From: Planococcus antarcticus DSM 14505 | GTDB lineage: Bacteria > Bacillota > Bacilli > Bacillales_A > Planococcaceae | Length of the DNA: 64,000 bases | Direction of reading: 5' to 3' | Assembly (NCBI RefSeq): GCF_001687565.2 | Contig: NZ_CP016534.2 | Location: forward strand, 996,501-1,060,500 | Shown: piece by piece, positions 48,213-56,702 of the stretch | Position numbering within the stretch: position 1 is the stretch's first letter | How the letters are laid out: every line of letters starts with the position of its first letter | Notes under the pieces: generated by a model | The model's database searches: none | The model's input: only the letters and a program-made list of their open reading frames with translations | What the model was told of the DNA's origin: nothing | Position numbers and translations under genes: made by a program

Positions 48213-49445
48213 TTAGAATGCCCAGTTGCCAGCGCGGAAAACCGGTTCACGCGAGCCGTCTTCCAATACGCCGTCGATGTCCATTTCTGAAGAGCCAACC
48301 ATGAAATCGACATGGGTAATGCTTTGGTTCAAGCCGGATTTTAACAACTCTTCTTGCGACATCGTTTTCCCACCTTCGAGGCAGAATGCGTAAGCACTTC
48401 CGATAGCGAAATGGTTTGATGCATTTTCATCAAACAAGGTGTTGTAGAACAAAATATTCGAATCAGAAATCGGTGACTGATGAGGAACCAATGCCACTTC
48501 ACCAAGGAAATGAGAACCTTCGTCTGTAGCAACTAACTGCTTCAAGACGTCTTCGCCTTGTGCAGCTGTTACATCAACAATTTTTCCATCCTCAAACGTC
48601 ACTTTAAAGTCATCGATAATGTTGCCGCCATAGCTCAATGGTTTCGTGCTGGATACATAGCCGTTTACACCTGTTTTATGCGGCACTGTAAAAACTTCTT
48701 CAGTCGGCATATTCGCCATGAAAGGATCGCCTTTTTCATTGATCGATCCAGCTCCACACCAAAGATGTCCTTCTGGAAGAGCGACTTCCAAATCTGTTTT
48801 AGGTGATGTGTAATGAAGTTTTGCGTATTTCTTGTCATTCAAGTAATCGACCTTGGTGTGCAGCAGGCGGTCATGTTCACTCCATGCCTCGATTGGCTGA
48901 TCCAAATCTGCACGTACTGCTTTGAAAATTGCATCCCACAACGTGTCGATTTGTTGCCCTGCCGGTACATCTGGAAAGACTTTAGCTGCCCATTTTTGGG
49001 AAGGTGCTGCAATGACAGTCCAGCTGATTTTGTCTGATTGGACGTACTGACGGTATTTGCTCAACGCTTGTCCAGTTGCTTTTTGTGAAGCAGCAATTCG
49101 CTTTGAGTCGATGCCTGCCAAAAGATCTGGACTTTGGGATACTACGCTGATAAAAGCAGCGCCTTGTTCAGCTAATTGCTCACGTTCCTGTACTTTCCAG
49201 GCAGGATATTCCGAAAATGAATCTTCTGGGGCCAATTCAAAGCGTAGACGCGAAACCGCATCGTCATTCCAATCGACGTAAACCTGCTTAGCGCCTGTTT
49301 CGTATGCCTTCTGTGTAATCAAACGAACCAACGGAGCCAAGTCGATGGCCGCAGCAATGTAGAGTTGTTGACCAGGTTGGATATTTACTCCCACTTTTAC
49401 AGCTAGTTCAGCATAGCGGGACAATTTTTCATTAAAAGATGTCAA
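48213..49445 (-). CDS. ampS: M29 family aminopeptidase, copy 2
   Basis: A 410-residue M29 aminopeptidase, the second in the window. The metal-site segments GHLWCGAGSINEKGDPFMAN, MPTEEVFTVPHKTG, ILFYNTLFDENASNHFAIG and HVDFMVGSSEMDIDG are intact. I chose TTG 49445, 6 bases after AGGAGAG, giving MTSFNEKLSRYAEL, which aligns with the start of copy 1. A longer ATG start at 49463 includes the ribosome site. The 410-residue length fits AmpS. It and copy 1 diverge clearly, so they may differ in peptide preference. Confidence 0.9.
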   Translation of the reverse strand: MTSFNEKLSRYAELAVKVGVNIQPGQQLYIAAAIDLAPLVRLITQKAYETGAKQVYVDWNDDAVSRLRFELAPEDSFSEYPAWKVQEREQLAEQGAAFISVVSQSPDLLAGIDSKRIAASQKATGQALSKYRQYVQSDKISWTVIAAPSQKWAAKVFPDVPAGQQIDTLWDAIFKAVRADLDQPIEAWSEHDRLLHTKVDYLNDKKYAKLHYTSPKTDLEVALPEGHLWCGAGSINEKGDPFMANMPTEEVFTVPHKTGVNGYVSSTKPLSYGGNIIDDFKVTFEDGKIVDVTAAQGEDVLKQLVATDEGSHFLGEVALVPHQSPISDSNILFYNTLFDENASNHFAIGSAYAFCLEGGKTMSQEELLKSGLNQSITHVDFMVGSSEMDIDGVLEDGSREPVFRAGNWAF

Positions 49446-49592
49446 ATAAATCTCTCCTCTCATCTCTTCTATAGTAGCAATTTTCAGTCACAGCCTGCAA
49501 TGATTTGTAACGATATTCGAAACATTATTTTTCTTGCTTTTTTTATTATAAAAGTTTATGATTTAAACAAATGTTTGGGCGGGGGTGGTAAA

Positions 49593-50687
49593 ATGAATCA
49601 GAAAGAAGTAGAAATACTGGAATTGATTCGGCGAAATCCGTACTTGTCTCAACAGGAAATGGCGGAACGTTTGAATATGTCTAGGCCATCGCTGGCTAAC
49701 TTTATTTCGAATCTGATGCGCCAAGGCAAGATTCTGGGACGCGCGTACGTATTGCCAGAAGAAAAAACAATTATTTGTATCGGTGGCGCCAATGTGGATA
49801 GAAAATTCTTGATCGATCAGCCGGCGCAGATGGGGACCTCAAATCCGTCATCAGTTACCGGCAGTGTCGGTGGTGTGGCAAGAAATGTTGCCGAGAATCT
49901 GGGACGGCTTGGCCACTCAGTCAAACTCTTGTCTATTGTCGGCAATGATCCGGAATGGAATGTGATCGAGTCAGCTTCAAGCCTGTTCATGTCAACTGAA
50001 TTAACAAAAGCCATTGACGGGCTTTCGACAGGAACGTATACGGCGATCTTGGAGCCGGATGGCGAAATGCTGCTGGCAATGGCTGATATGAAGATCTACG
50101 ATTTCTTGACGCCGGAGCTTATCTCTAAAAATGACAGTACTTTGTTGTCAGCTGCTTTTCTCGTAATCGATCTAAATTGTCCGCTCGAAACCGTAGAATA
50201 TGTTCGGCAGTTGGCTTTTACCAATAAAATCCCGCTAGCTGTTATTCCGGTATCTGCTCCAAAAATGGATCGTCTGAGCAATGATTTGACAGGTATCAGC
50301 TGGTTGATCCTGAATCGGGACGAAGCAAGTAAGTATCTGCAGATGCCGATTGATTCAAAAGATGACTGGCATCTGGCCGTTCAACAGCTTCTGGATATGG
50401 GAGCGGCAGCGGTGGTCGTCACAGGAGGGAAAGATGGAGCGATAGCGGGGAATTCCATTGGCATCCGCCATTACCATTCGATGCAAGTCCATCAAGTCGC
50501 TGATGTAACGGGAGCTGGAGATGCATTTTCCAGTGCCATTATCCATAGTGTGATGAATGATCAAGGGTTTGAAACTGTTATTCATACAGGTATGGTCAAT
50601 GCAGCCAAAACATTGGAAAGCAAAGCGACTGTTCGTCATGAACTAACATCGGTACAACTACAAAAAGAACTGGAGGAATTACAATGA
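49593..50687 (+). CDS. psuK: Pseudouridine kinase with N-terminal helix-turn-helix (PsuK-like)
   Basis: A 364-residue PfkB-family sugar kinase fused to an N-terminal winged helix. Residues 4-53 ([20 protein letters not shown] and [18 protein letters not shown]) form the helix-turn-helix. The kinase shows [29 protein letters not shown] and the catalytic [12 protein letters not shown] near residue 310. Coupling to psuG (ATGA overlap at 50684-50687) indicates phosphorylation of pseudouridine. The DNA-binding part may allow it to sense substrate and regulate its own operon; that is inference. ATG 49593 follows GGGGGTGG. Confidence 0.88.
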   Translation: MNQKEVEILELIRRNPYLSQQEMAERLNMSRPSLANFISNLMRQGKILGRAYVLPEEKTIICIGGANVDRKFLIDQPAQMGTSNPSSVTGSVGGVARNVAENLGRLGHSVKLLSIVGNDPEWNVIESASSLFMSTELTKAIDGLSTGTYTAILEPDGEMLLAMADMKIYDFLTPELISKNDSTLLSAAFLVIDLNCPLETVEYVRQLAFTNKIPLAVIPVSAPKMDRLSNDLTGISWLILNRDEASKYLQMPIDSKDDWHLAVQQLLDMGAAAVVVTGGKDGAIAGNSIGIRHYHSMQVHQVADVTGAGDAFSSAIIHSVMNDQGFETVIHTGMVNAAKTLESKATVRHELTSVQLQKELEELQ

Positions 50688-51595
50688 CATCAATAATTTC
50701 TTATTCAACTGAAGTACAACAAGCACTAGAGGGCAAAAAACCGATTGTGGCACTTGAATCGACGATCATCTCACACGGTATGCCTTATCCGCAGAATGTC
50801 GAAACGGCTCGTATGGTCGAGCAAATCATCCGTGATAATGGAGCAGTTCCTGCAACCATTGCAATTATGGACGGCAAGATTAAAATTGGTTTGTCTAAAG
50901 AAGAGCTGGAATTGCTCGGCAATACGCCTGGAGTTGCTAAAGTTTCAAGAAGAGATATTGGTCAATTAATCGCCACAAAAAAAATCGGAGCTACAACTGT
51001 CGCAGCAACGATGATTTGTGCAGAACTTGCAGGCATCCGTATTTTCGCTACAGGTGGCATCGGCGGGGTACACAGAGGGGCTGAGACGACAATGGATATC
51101 TCAGCAGATCTGGAAGAGTTATCGAATACTGGAGTTGCTGTCGTTTGCGCGGGTGCAAAATCTATTCTGGATATCGGGTTGACATTGGAATACCTAGAAA
51201 CAAAAGGGGTACCGGTCATTGGATTCCAAACAGATGATATGCCTGCATTCTATACACGCTCGAGTGGTTTCGATCTAACTTTCCGCAGCGACAATGCAGT
51301 AGAGCTCGCGCAAGTCCTGAAAGCAAAATGGGATTTAGGAATAAAAGGTGGAGTAGTTATCGCCAATCCAATTCCTGCAGAACATGCCTTGGAAGAGTCA
51401 TTCATCAACGGTATCATTGCCCTGGCTATGGCTGAAGCGAATGAAAACGGCATTTCTGGCAAAGAAGTTACGCCATTCCTTCTAGGGAAAGTTAAGGAAT
51501 TGACTGAAGGAAAAAGTTTGGTCGCTAATATTGAATTGGTCAAGCATAATGCGAAAGTAGGAGCAGAGCTCGCTGTAGCATATAACCAACTTTAA
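50684..51595 (+). CDS. psuG: Pseudouridine-5'-phosphate glycosidase PsuG
   Basis: PsuG splits the C-glycosidic bond of pseudouridine 5'-phosphate to uracil and ribose 5-phosphate. The 303 residues show the family core: [32 protein letters not shown], the manganese and active-site region [40 protein letters not shown] and [11 protein letters not shown]. It overlaps psuK and ends at a terminator, so the two genes form a complete pseudouridine catabolic unit. Confidence 0.95.
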   Translation: MTSIISYSTEVQQALEGKKPIVALESTIISHGMPYPQNVETARMVEQIIRDNGAVPATIAIMDGKIKIGLSKEELELLGNTPGVAKVSRRDIGQLIATKKIGATTVAATMICAELAGIRIFATGGIGGVHRGAETTMDISADLEELSNTGVAVVCAGAKSILDIGLTLEYLETKGVPVIGFQTDDMPAFYTRSSGFDLTFRSDNAVELAQVLKAKWDLGIKGGVVIANPIPAEHALEESFINGIIALAMAEANENGISGKEVTPFLLGKVKELTEGKSLVANIELVKHNAKVGAELAVAYNQL

Positions 51596-51608
51596 GAATG
51601 AATTGTGA

Positions 51609-51640
51609 AGAGAAGTCCATTTGTGGGCTTCTTTTTTTGT
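51609..51640 (+). terminator. Intrinsic terminator after psuG
   Basis: AGAAGTCCA (51611-51619) pairs with TGGGCTTCT (51624-51632), one G-U pair, followed by a run of T. Confidence 0.88.
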
Positions 51641-51697
51641 AGGAAAGGTTTAAAGGGTTTTCAGTGTCCTAAAGATAGGGTAAGGAGAAAGAAGGGG

Positions 51698-53014
51698 ATG
51701 ACGCAGATGAAAACTGACGTATTCATTGGCGGGGGTGGGATCGGTGGATTGACGCTGGCATTGAAATTGGTAAAGCGCGGCATCGATGTAGTCCTCGCCG
51801 AACGGATGGCTGTCAAGGCACCTACCTATAAGGGGGAGCTCCTTCAGCCAAAAAGCATGCAGGTATTCGATAGCCTCGGATTATACAAGCAGATAAGTGA
51901 TCGTTCTAACGAGATTAAAGTGTTAGATATGCTTGAACTTTCAAGCTCCCTGCAAGTAAAAGATCAAGCTTTCATGGATTATAGTGTGTTGCCAGGAAAG
52001 TATAATGCTGCTTATATGATGCATCATGAAGAGTTGAAGTCAGTCATTTTAAATGCAGCATGTGAGTTTGGAAATTTTCACTATTTAAAAGGCACTGCCT
52101 GCAAAGGATATGGAGAAAACACAGCGTTACTTCAAAAAGGTACAGAGAAATTCGAAGTAGAAGCCAAATTTTTCTTTGGAGCTGAAGGCCGTTCTTCCGT
52201 CACACGTAAAGCGATGGAAATTGAAGTAAAACAAACTACGTACAACCATCATTTTTTAACGGTCACTTTCCCGCGAGCCGAAGATTTTACTGATGGTAAA
52301 ATTATTTCTACATATAACCGCTTTTTAGGACTTTTCCCATTACCGGATAACCAAGTTCGTAGTGTATATTTAATTCCACCAGGAGATTACAAGCTATTAA
52401 AAGAAAAGCCAATTCGTCACTTTCACAAACTATATACAGATTTGGCTCCTGCGGTAGATGGATATGTCCAACAACTTACCGATTGGAAAAAAATCCAATT
52501 GATGATTCCCGTCATGTACCATGCTAATTCTTACGTGAAAGGCAACAAGGCTATTATTGGTGACGCCAGCCATGCTGTCCACCCGATGGCAGGGGAGGGC
52601 ATGAATATGGCAATTCAGGATGCCGATATTCTTGGTGAACTGACAGCAGATATATTCGAAGAAAGCAAAATGGATCAAGGTAATTTAAAATGGTATGAAA
52701 CTGTCCGCTACAAACGTGCAGAGCATGTTATTCAGCTGAGCCATTTAGCAGCACTTGCTTATTCGTTTCCATTCAAACCGGTGAGCTATATACGACAGCG
52801 GACATTTGATCGCATGGAGGAGGATCCGATTCTTCATTTTAAACAGATGCTGAATGTTTCAGGGCTTGGCATGTGGAAAGAAAATTTCCGTGATCGCTTT
52901 ATTCAAGGAGGAATTATGCCAGTCCGTATGAAAAATTTGACAGAGGATACGAAAGAAATGAAGTATTATACACCGGAAGACGATTATCCATGGAAAACGG
53001 AGGGACTCAAATGA
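51698..53014 (+). CDS. FAD-dependent monooxygenase (UbiH/PHBH-like)
   Basis: A 438-residue flavoprotein of the aromatic hydroxylase fold. The FAD Rossmann motif VFIGGGGIGGLTLALKLVKRG lies at about residues 8-28, with ER after it. FGAEGRSSVTRK and the second FAD motif IIGDASHAVHPMAGEGMNMA, then IQDADILGELT, are complete. The C-terminal part is basic and not recognised. It is followed by a methyltransferase gene with ATGA overlap, an arrangement suited to hydroxylation then methylation of a small molecule. No substrate can be named. ATG 51698 follows AAGGAG; ATG 51707 is an alternative. Confidence 0.85.
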   Translation: MTQMKTDVFIGGGGIGGLTLALKLVKRGIDVVLAERMAVKAPTYKGELLQPKSMQVFDSLGLYKQISDRSNEIKVLDMLELSSSLQVKDQAFMDYSVLPGKYNAAYMMHHEELKSVILNAACEFGNFHYLKGTACKGYGENTALLQKGTEKFEVEAKFFFGAEGRSSVTRKAMEIEVKQTTYNHHFLTVTFPRAEDFTDGKIISTYNRFLGLFPLPDNQVRSVYLIPPGDYKLLKEKPIRHFHKLYTDLAPAVDGYVQQLTDWKKIQLMIPVMYHANSYVKGNKAIIGDASHAVHPMAGEGMNMAIQDADILGELTADIFEESKMDQGNLKWYETVRYKRAEHVIQLSHLAALAYSFPFKPVSYIRQRTFDRMEEDPILHFKQMLNVSGLGMWKENFRDRFIQGGIMPVRMKNLTEDTKEMKYYTPEDDYPWKTEGLK

Positions 53015-53997
53015 TTGATGTTATGAAGATGTTTAAAGCAAGAATGTATATGAAGCGTAACGAACCATTTTTATACAGCTGGCATGCGTATGTGGGCTAT
53101 GAACTAGATTTGTTTAAAGCCTTTGAACGTCCGGTAACTAAACACGATGTAGCGGATGCACTGCAATTGGACGAAGACTTGCTGAATCAATGGGTGAGCG
53201 TGGGGGTATCAATCGGGCATTTGAAAGAATCAGGAAGAAAACGCTACAAAACGTGGAATGCTTGGAAACTACCAAAACCCAAAGGCAATAATTCCTCAGG
53301 CGTTCTGCTGAAAGAAATGATGGAATTACATATTCCAACGCTTTTGAGTTATCCCGATATGATGCGTAAACAAGAACGTTTGCATTACGATGAAGAAAAG
53401 CATGCACCAACTGTGGCGGAAACAAGTCGATTGCTAGAAGTATTGGCTTTGCCAAAAATAACAAGGCGTCTGAAAGAAACAGCAGCTGATACAGTGTTAG
53501 ATATTGGCTGTGGTGAAGGGGGTTATATTAAAAAATTAGCGGAACGTTTTCCAAATACACATTTCACTGGAATCGAAATCAGCCCTTCCGTAACAGAAGT
53601 CGCGAAAAAACTGACAAAAGAAAATCAGAATATCTCCATTGAAAACGCTGATCTTTGGCAATACAAACCTGCCGAGCCGCAGGATATGGTCATGATGAAT
53701 AACGTTATCCACTATATCGACCTCGAAAAACGCCAAGAACTATTTAATGAACTGGCTAGCTGGGTGAAAGAAAAGGGAATGTTATCCGTAATCACACCCA
53801 TTGCTGGAGGCAGTGATAGCCCACCTTTCGCTAATGTCTTTAATAGCTTTTTCTCGTCATTCGATAACTTATACCGTTTGCCTGAGCGTGAAGAATTAGC
53901 CGAGTGGGGAGAACAAGCAGGACTCGAACTACTCAGCATCCAAACCGTCATAAAAGAAGGCGGCTGGTACGTCGTGCATTATGAAAAGAAAAGCTGA
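53011..53997 (+). CDS. SAM-dependent methyltransferase, class I
   Basis: A 328-residue enzyme. The N-terminal 120 residues resemble the winged-helix dimerisation domain of O-methyltransferases (PVTKHDVADALQLDEDLLNQ). The SAM motif VLDIGCGEGGYIKKLAERFP lies near residue 160, then GIEISPSV, NADLWQY and MMNNVIHYI. ATG 53011 follows CGGAGGGA and overlaps the monooxygenase stop. The last codons (KKS-TGA) lie inside the first base pairs of a repeat-A copy. The substrate is unknown. Confidence 0.86.
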   Translation: MIDVMKMFKARMYMKRNEPFLYSWHAYVGYELDLFKAFERPVTKHDVADALQLDEDLLNQWVSVGVSIGHLKESGRKRYKTWNAWKLPKPKGNNSSGVLLKEMMELHIPTLLSYPDMMRKQERLHYDEEKHAPTVAETSRLLEVLALPKITRRLKETAADTVLDIGCGEGGYIKKLAERFPNTHFTGIEISPSVTEVAKKLTKENQNISIENADLWQYKPAEPQDMVMMNNVIHYIDLEKRQELFNELASWVKEKGMLSVITPIAGGSDSPPFANVFNSFFSSFDNLYRLPEREELAEWGEQAGLELLSIQTVIKEGGWYVVHYEKKS

Positions 53998-54108
53998 AAC
54001 GACCGCTTTGCTCCGACAGGCATAAGATGAACTTCCGAAGCGGCGAACTTTGCCGCACAGGAAGGACAGCTTATGACCCGAGGGGCAGGTCGTTGAAGCT
54101 AGACAAAG
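53989..54108 (+). repeat. Repeat family A, tandem copy 1
   Basis: A 120-bp unit beginning AAAAGCTGA, in which TGA is the stop of the methyltransferase gene. Predicted stems are P1 AACGACC (53998-54004)/GGTCGTT (54088-54094), P2 CATAAG (54021-54026)/CTTATG (54070-54075) and P3 GCGGC (54040-54044)/GCCGC (54052-54056). It ends GAAGCTAGACAAAG. No reading frame is supported. Confidence 0.85.
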
Positions 54109-54230
54109 AAAAGCTGAGGAAGCCGTTAAGGTTCGACAGGCATAAGACAGACTGGCGAAGCGGCGTGTTTCCAGCCGCACAGCCGGGATGACTTATGACC
54201 CGAGAACCTGGCTTCTGAAGCTGGACAAAG
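54109..54230 (+). repeat. Repeat family A, tandem copy 2
   Basis: A 122-bp unit directly after copy 1. P2 CATAAG (54141-54146)/CTTATG (54192-54197) and P3 GCGGC/GCCGC are kept. P1 differs in sequence but still pairs (GAAGCC 54119-54124/GGCTTC 54210-54215), a compensating change relative to copy 1. It ends GAAGCTGGACAAAG. Confidence 0.85.
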
Positions 54231-54276
54231 AAAAGCTGAAACGACCGCTTTGCTCCGACAGGCATAAGATGAACTT
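54231..54276 (+). repeat. Repeat family A, tandem copy 3, truncated
   Basis: Begins AAAAGCTGAAACGACCGCTT, almost identical to copy 1 for 46 bases through GGCATAAGATGAACTT, then breaks off before the terminator at 54292. The close identity to copy 1 suggests recent duplication followed by loss of the 3' part. Confidence 0.8.
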
Positions 54277-54291
54277 TTAATGCTACAAAAT

Positions 54292-54328
54292 CAAAATCCC
54301 CTGAAAGGTTACCCTTCAGGGGATTTTG
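54292..54328. terminator. Bidirectional terminator after the repeat array
   Basis: CAAAATCCCCTGAA (54292-54305) pairs perfectly with TTCAGGGGATTTTG (54315-54328). It serves the methyltransferase-plus-repeat transcript and the minus-strand DUF1128 gene. Confidence 0.92.
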
Positions 54329-54334
54329 ACTGTC

Positions 54335-54556
54335 TTATTTCCGTAATGAACCAAGTTCTGTGGCAATGGCTTGCATTTCACTCGTACTGAACTTGTCCCG
54401 AGTGGAGACCATTTCATAAAGTTCATGCAAATCTTCGTATTGTGAAGCGTTGAAATGTTCAGCTTTCATTGCATCAACATTGACCATGCGCAATTTCGCT
54501 TTTATTTCTTCAATCATATAACTGACGTTTTCTGTAGAAGGTTTTGATAAGTCCAT
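54335..54556 (-). CDS. yfkK: DUF1128 family protein (YfkK-like)
   Basis: A 73-residue cytosolic protein matching DUF1128, typified by B. subtilis Yfk[21 protein letters not shown], then [26 protein letters not shown] and the [15 protein letters not shown] ending. The family is helical and has no known function. ATG 54556 lies behind GGCAGGAA on the minus strand. It is followed by the terminator at 54292-54328. Confidence 0.92.
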   Translation of the reverse strand: MDLSKPSTENVSYMIEEIKAKLRMVNVDAMKAEHFNASQYEDLHELYEMVSTRDKFSTSEMQAIATELGSLRK

Positions 54557-54614
54557 GATAAGTTCCTGCCTTTCGGATGGGTATGCTTTATCATTTCATT
54601 ATTCAAATGTAATG

Positions 54615-55976
54615 TCAATTTCCAGCTCGTTCGGCTTCTTTTTCTTCTTTGATTTTGGCAATGATACGTTTTGTCTCGTAGACAATGACGCCAGATAGAC
54701 CAAGAAGTCCGATCAAGTTCGGGAACGCCATCAAACCATTCATGACATCAGAGAATGTCCAGACAACATCCAGTGAAACCGTTGCCCCGACGAAAACCAT
54801 CAACACGAAAGCGATACGATAAACAATTAGCAATGCTGGATTCTTGAACAAATATTGGAAGCATTTTTCTCCGTAATACGACCAACCGATAATAGTGGAA
54901 GATGCAAAGAAAATCAAGCCGATAGCTACGATGATCGGACCTGCACCTCCCAGGAATTGTTCGAAGGCAGCTGTTGTCAATGCAGCTCCCTCAAGTGACT
55001 CATCTGTATAAAGACCAGACATAACAATTGTAACGCCTGTAATTGAACAGATGATGATCGTATCGAAAAATACCTGTGTCATGGAAACCAGCGCTTGACG
55101 TCCCGGAAGATCTGTAATTGCAGCAGCTGCTGCAATCGGAGCAGATCCTAGTCCTGCTTCGTTGGAGAACACGCCTCGCGCTACACCATATCGAATAGCC
55201 GCACCGATAGCACCACCGACTGCGGCTTCACCTGTAAATGCCGCACTAAATATTGTGGCTAAAGCACCAGGAATTAGATCCATATTGAAAATCATAATGA
55301 TAATTCCTGCGATTATGTAGAATAGCGCCATAAAAGGAACAAAGTATGAAGTGACGCGGCCAATGCTCTTAATGCCGCCGAGCAGTACCAAAGCAGTAAA
55401 TATTGTTAGAATGATTCCTGTAATCCATGTTGGAACACTGAATGTATCGCGGACTACGGAAGCAACAGAGTTTGATTGTGTACCGTTGCCGATTCCGAAA
55501 GCGGCAATCGCGCCGAAGATGGCAAAAAGAACTGCCAACCATTTTTGTTTCAATCCGTGTTCAAGATAGTACATCGGTCCTCCAGCCATCTGGCCTTTGG
55601 CATCGACCACACGGTATTTGACTGCCAGTACAGCCTCTCCATACTTAGTGGCCATCCCGAAGAATGCAGAAAACCACATCCAGAAGACAGCACCCGGTCC
55701 ACCGAGAATGACCGCTGTTGCAACACCGACGATATTACCGGTCCCGACTGTCGCCGCCATTGCGGTGGAAAGTGCCTGGAAATGGCTGATGTCCCCTTTA
55801 GAGGTTGTGTCCGTGTTTTTGGTGAAGACCAATTTCAAGGCGTAAGGCAATAGACGGATCTGCAGAACGCCGAGTCGGATAGTTAAAAAAATTCCAGTTC
55901 CTACTAATAAAATCAATAAAGGCGGTCCCCATACGTAACCGCTGACAGTGCCCAATAGTTCTTCGATCTGTGCCAT
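54615..55976 (-). CDS. AGCS family sodium:alanine/glycine symporter
   Basis: A 453-residue transporter with about eleven hydrophobic segments. Signature segments include GPPLLILLVGTGIFLTIRLG, FQALSTAMAATVGTGNIVGV, GPGAVFWMWFSAFFGMATKY and GVARGVFSNEAGLGSAPIAA, all typical of alanine/glycine:cation symporters (AlsT/GlnT type). The exact amino acid is not determined. ATG 55976 follows GGGGGAG on the minus strand. It is upstream of and in line with the DUF1128 gene, but a 58-base gap separates them. Confidence 0.92.
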   Translation of the reverse strand: MAQIEELLGTVSGYVWGPPLLILLVGTGIFLTIRLGVLQIRLLPYALKLVFTKNTDTTSKGDISHFQALSTAMAATVGTGNIVGVATAVILGGPGAVFWMWFSAFFGMATKYGEAVLAVKYRVVDAKGQMAGGPMYYLEHGLKQKWLAVLFAIFGAIAAFGIGNGTQSNSVASVVRDTFSVPTWITGIILTIFTALVLLGGIKSIGRVTSYFVPFMALFYIIAGIIIMIFNMDLIPGALATIFSAAFTGEAAVGGAIGAAIRYGVARGVFSNEAGLGSAPIAAAAAITDLPGRQALVSMTQVFFDTIIICSITGVTIVMSGLYTDESLEGAALTTAAFEQFLGGAGPIIVAIGLIFFASSTIIGWSYYGEKCFQYLFKNPALLIVYRIAFVLMVFVGATVSLDVVWTFSDVMNGLMAFPNLIGLLGLSGVIVYETKRIIAKIKEEKEAERAGN

Positions 55977-56089
55977 TAATACTCCCCCTTTTTCTCTTCT
56001 TTTCTTTCTTTAAAACCTCCTATAAACATAATATTCCGAAACTTTTTCAATATAGTCAAGCTATTTTAAAAAATAACTTTTATTTAAGT

Positions 56090-56115
56090 GTTTAGATTTT
56101 TAAAGATTAGGGAAA
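56090..56115 (+). promoter_or_regulatory. SigB-type promoter candidate for ytxH
   Basis: GTTTAG (56090-56095), 14-base spacer, GGGAAA (56110-56115), near the SigB consensus GTTTAA-N13-15-GGGTAT. In B. subtilis the ytxH family gene is a general stress gene. Two mismatches in the -10 make this tentative. Confidence 0.4.
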
Positions 56116-56164
56116 ATTCCTAACAGATGTGAAAAACATATTTTATACTGGGAGGAATTTAAGG

Positions 56165-56689
56165 ATGAGCCAAAACAAATTGATGACAGGTTTATTAGTA
56201 GGAGCAGCAGTGGGGATTATTGTCTCACTACTTGATAGTAATACAAGAAACGACGTTGTGCAGAAATCAAAAAAAGCAACTAACAATGCAAAATATTATG
56301 CTTCAAACAGAGATGAATTGGTGCAGGCTTTCCAGCATCAGGCTGAAAGAGCACAAAATCTGTATTCACGCATTTCTGAAGATGCATCTTATGTGGGCAG
56401 CAAAGTAAATGAGTTGAAGGAAATGTCTCCACAAGTGAAAGAAATGGCACTGGAAACAAAAGAGGCATTTATGGAAACAAAAGAGGCAGTCCTTGAAACG
56501 AAGGACGATGTAATGTCAGCGGTGAAAGAAGACAATCCTTCTCCGAGTTCATCTTTGACAGATGATACGGATTCCTCTTCAGAATCAAACAACAATTCGT
56601 CGTCAAATAACAACTCTTCAACATCAAATAACAACTCCGGGACAGGCAATCAGTCTGGCACGAACTCAAATCCCGGGAATCGGTCGTAA
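56165..56689 (+). CDS. ytxH: YtxH domain protein
   Basis: A 174-residue protein. The N-terminal hydrophobic segment LMTGLLVGAAVGIIVSLLDSNTR is the YtxH domain opening. A long helical, coiled-coil-like region follows with a repeated ETKEAFMETKEAVLETKDD pattern (residues about 98-116). The last 45 residues are low-complexity Ser/Asn/Gly/Thr (DSSSESNNNSSSNNNSS). ATG 56165 follows GGGAGGAA. It is probably a stress protein anchored at the membrane; the role is unknown. The yihY-like gene follows 13 bases on. Confidence 0.85.
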   Translation: MSQNKLMTGLLVGAAVGIIVSLLDSNTRNDVVQKSKKATNNAKYYASNRDELVQAFQHQAERAQNLYSRISEDASYVGSKVNELKEMSPQVKEMALETKEAFMETKEAVLETKDDVMSAVKEDNPSPSSSLTDDTDSSSESNNNSSSNNNSSTSNNNSGTGNQSGTNSNPGNRS

Positions 56690-56702
56690 TCCGATTACTC
56701 CT

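Noticed and set aside
47909..48304. Plus-strand 131-codon frame over the 46-residue gene and the ampS end
   Set aside because: It crosses a bidirectional terminator and the end of another gene; the minus-strand small gene has a far better start signal.
53929..54265. Minus-strand frames over the repeat-A array
   Set aside because: They repeat because the DNA is tandemly repeated and have no start signals; structure and covariation favour RNA rather than protein.
53989..54276. CRISPR array
   Set aside because: Units of about 120 bases are directly adjacent without spacers and there are no cas genes in the window.
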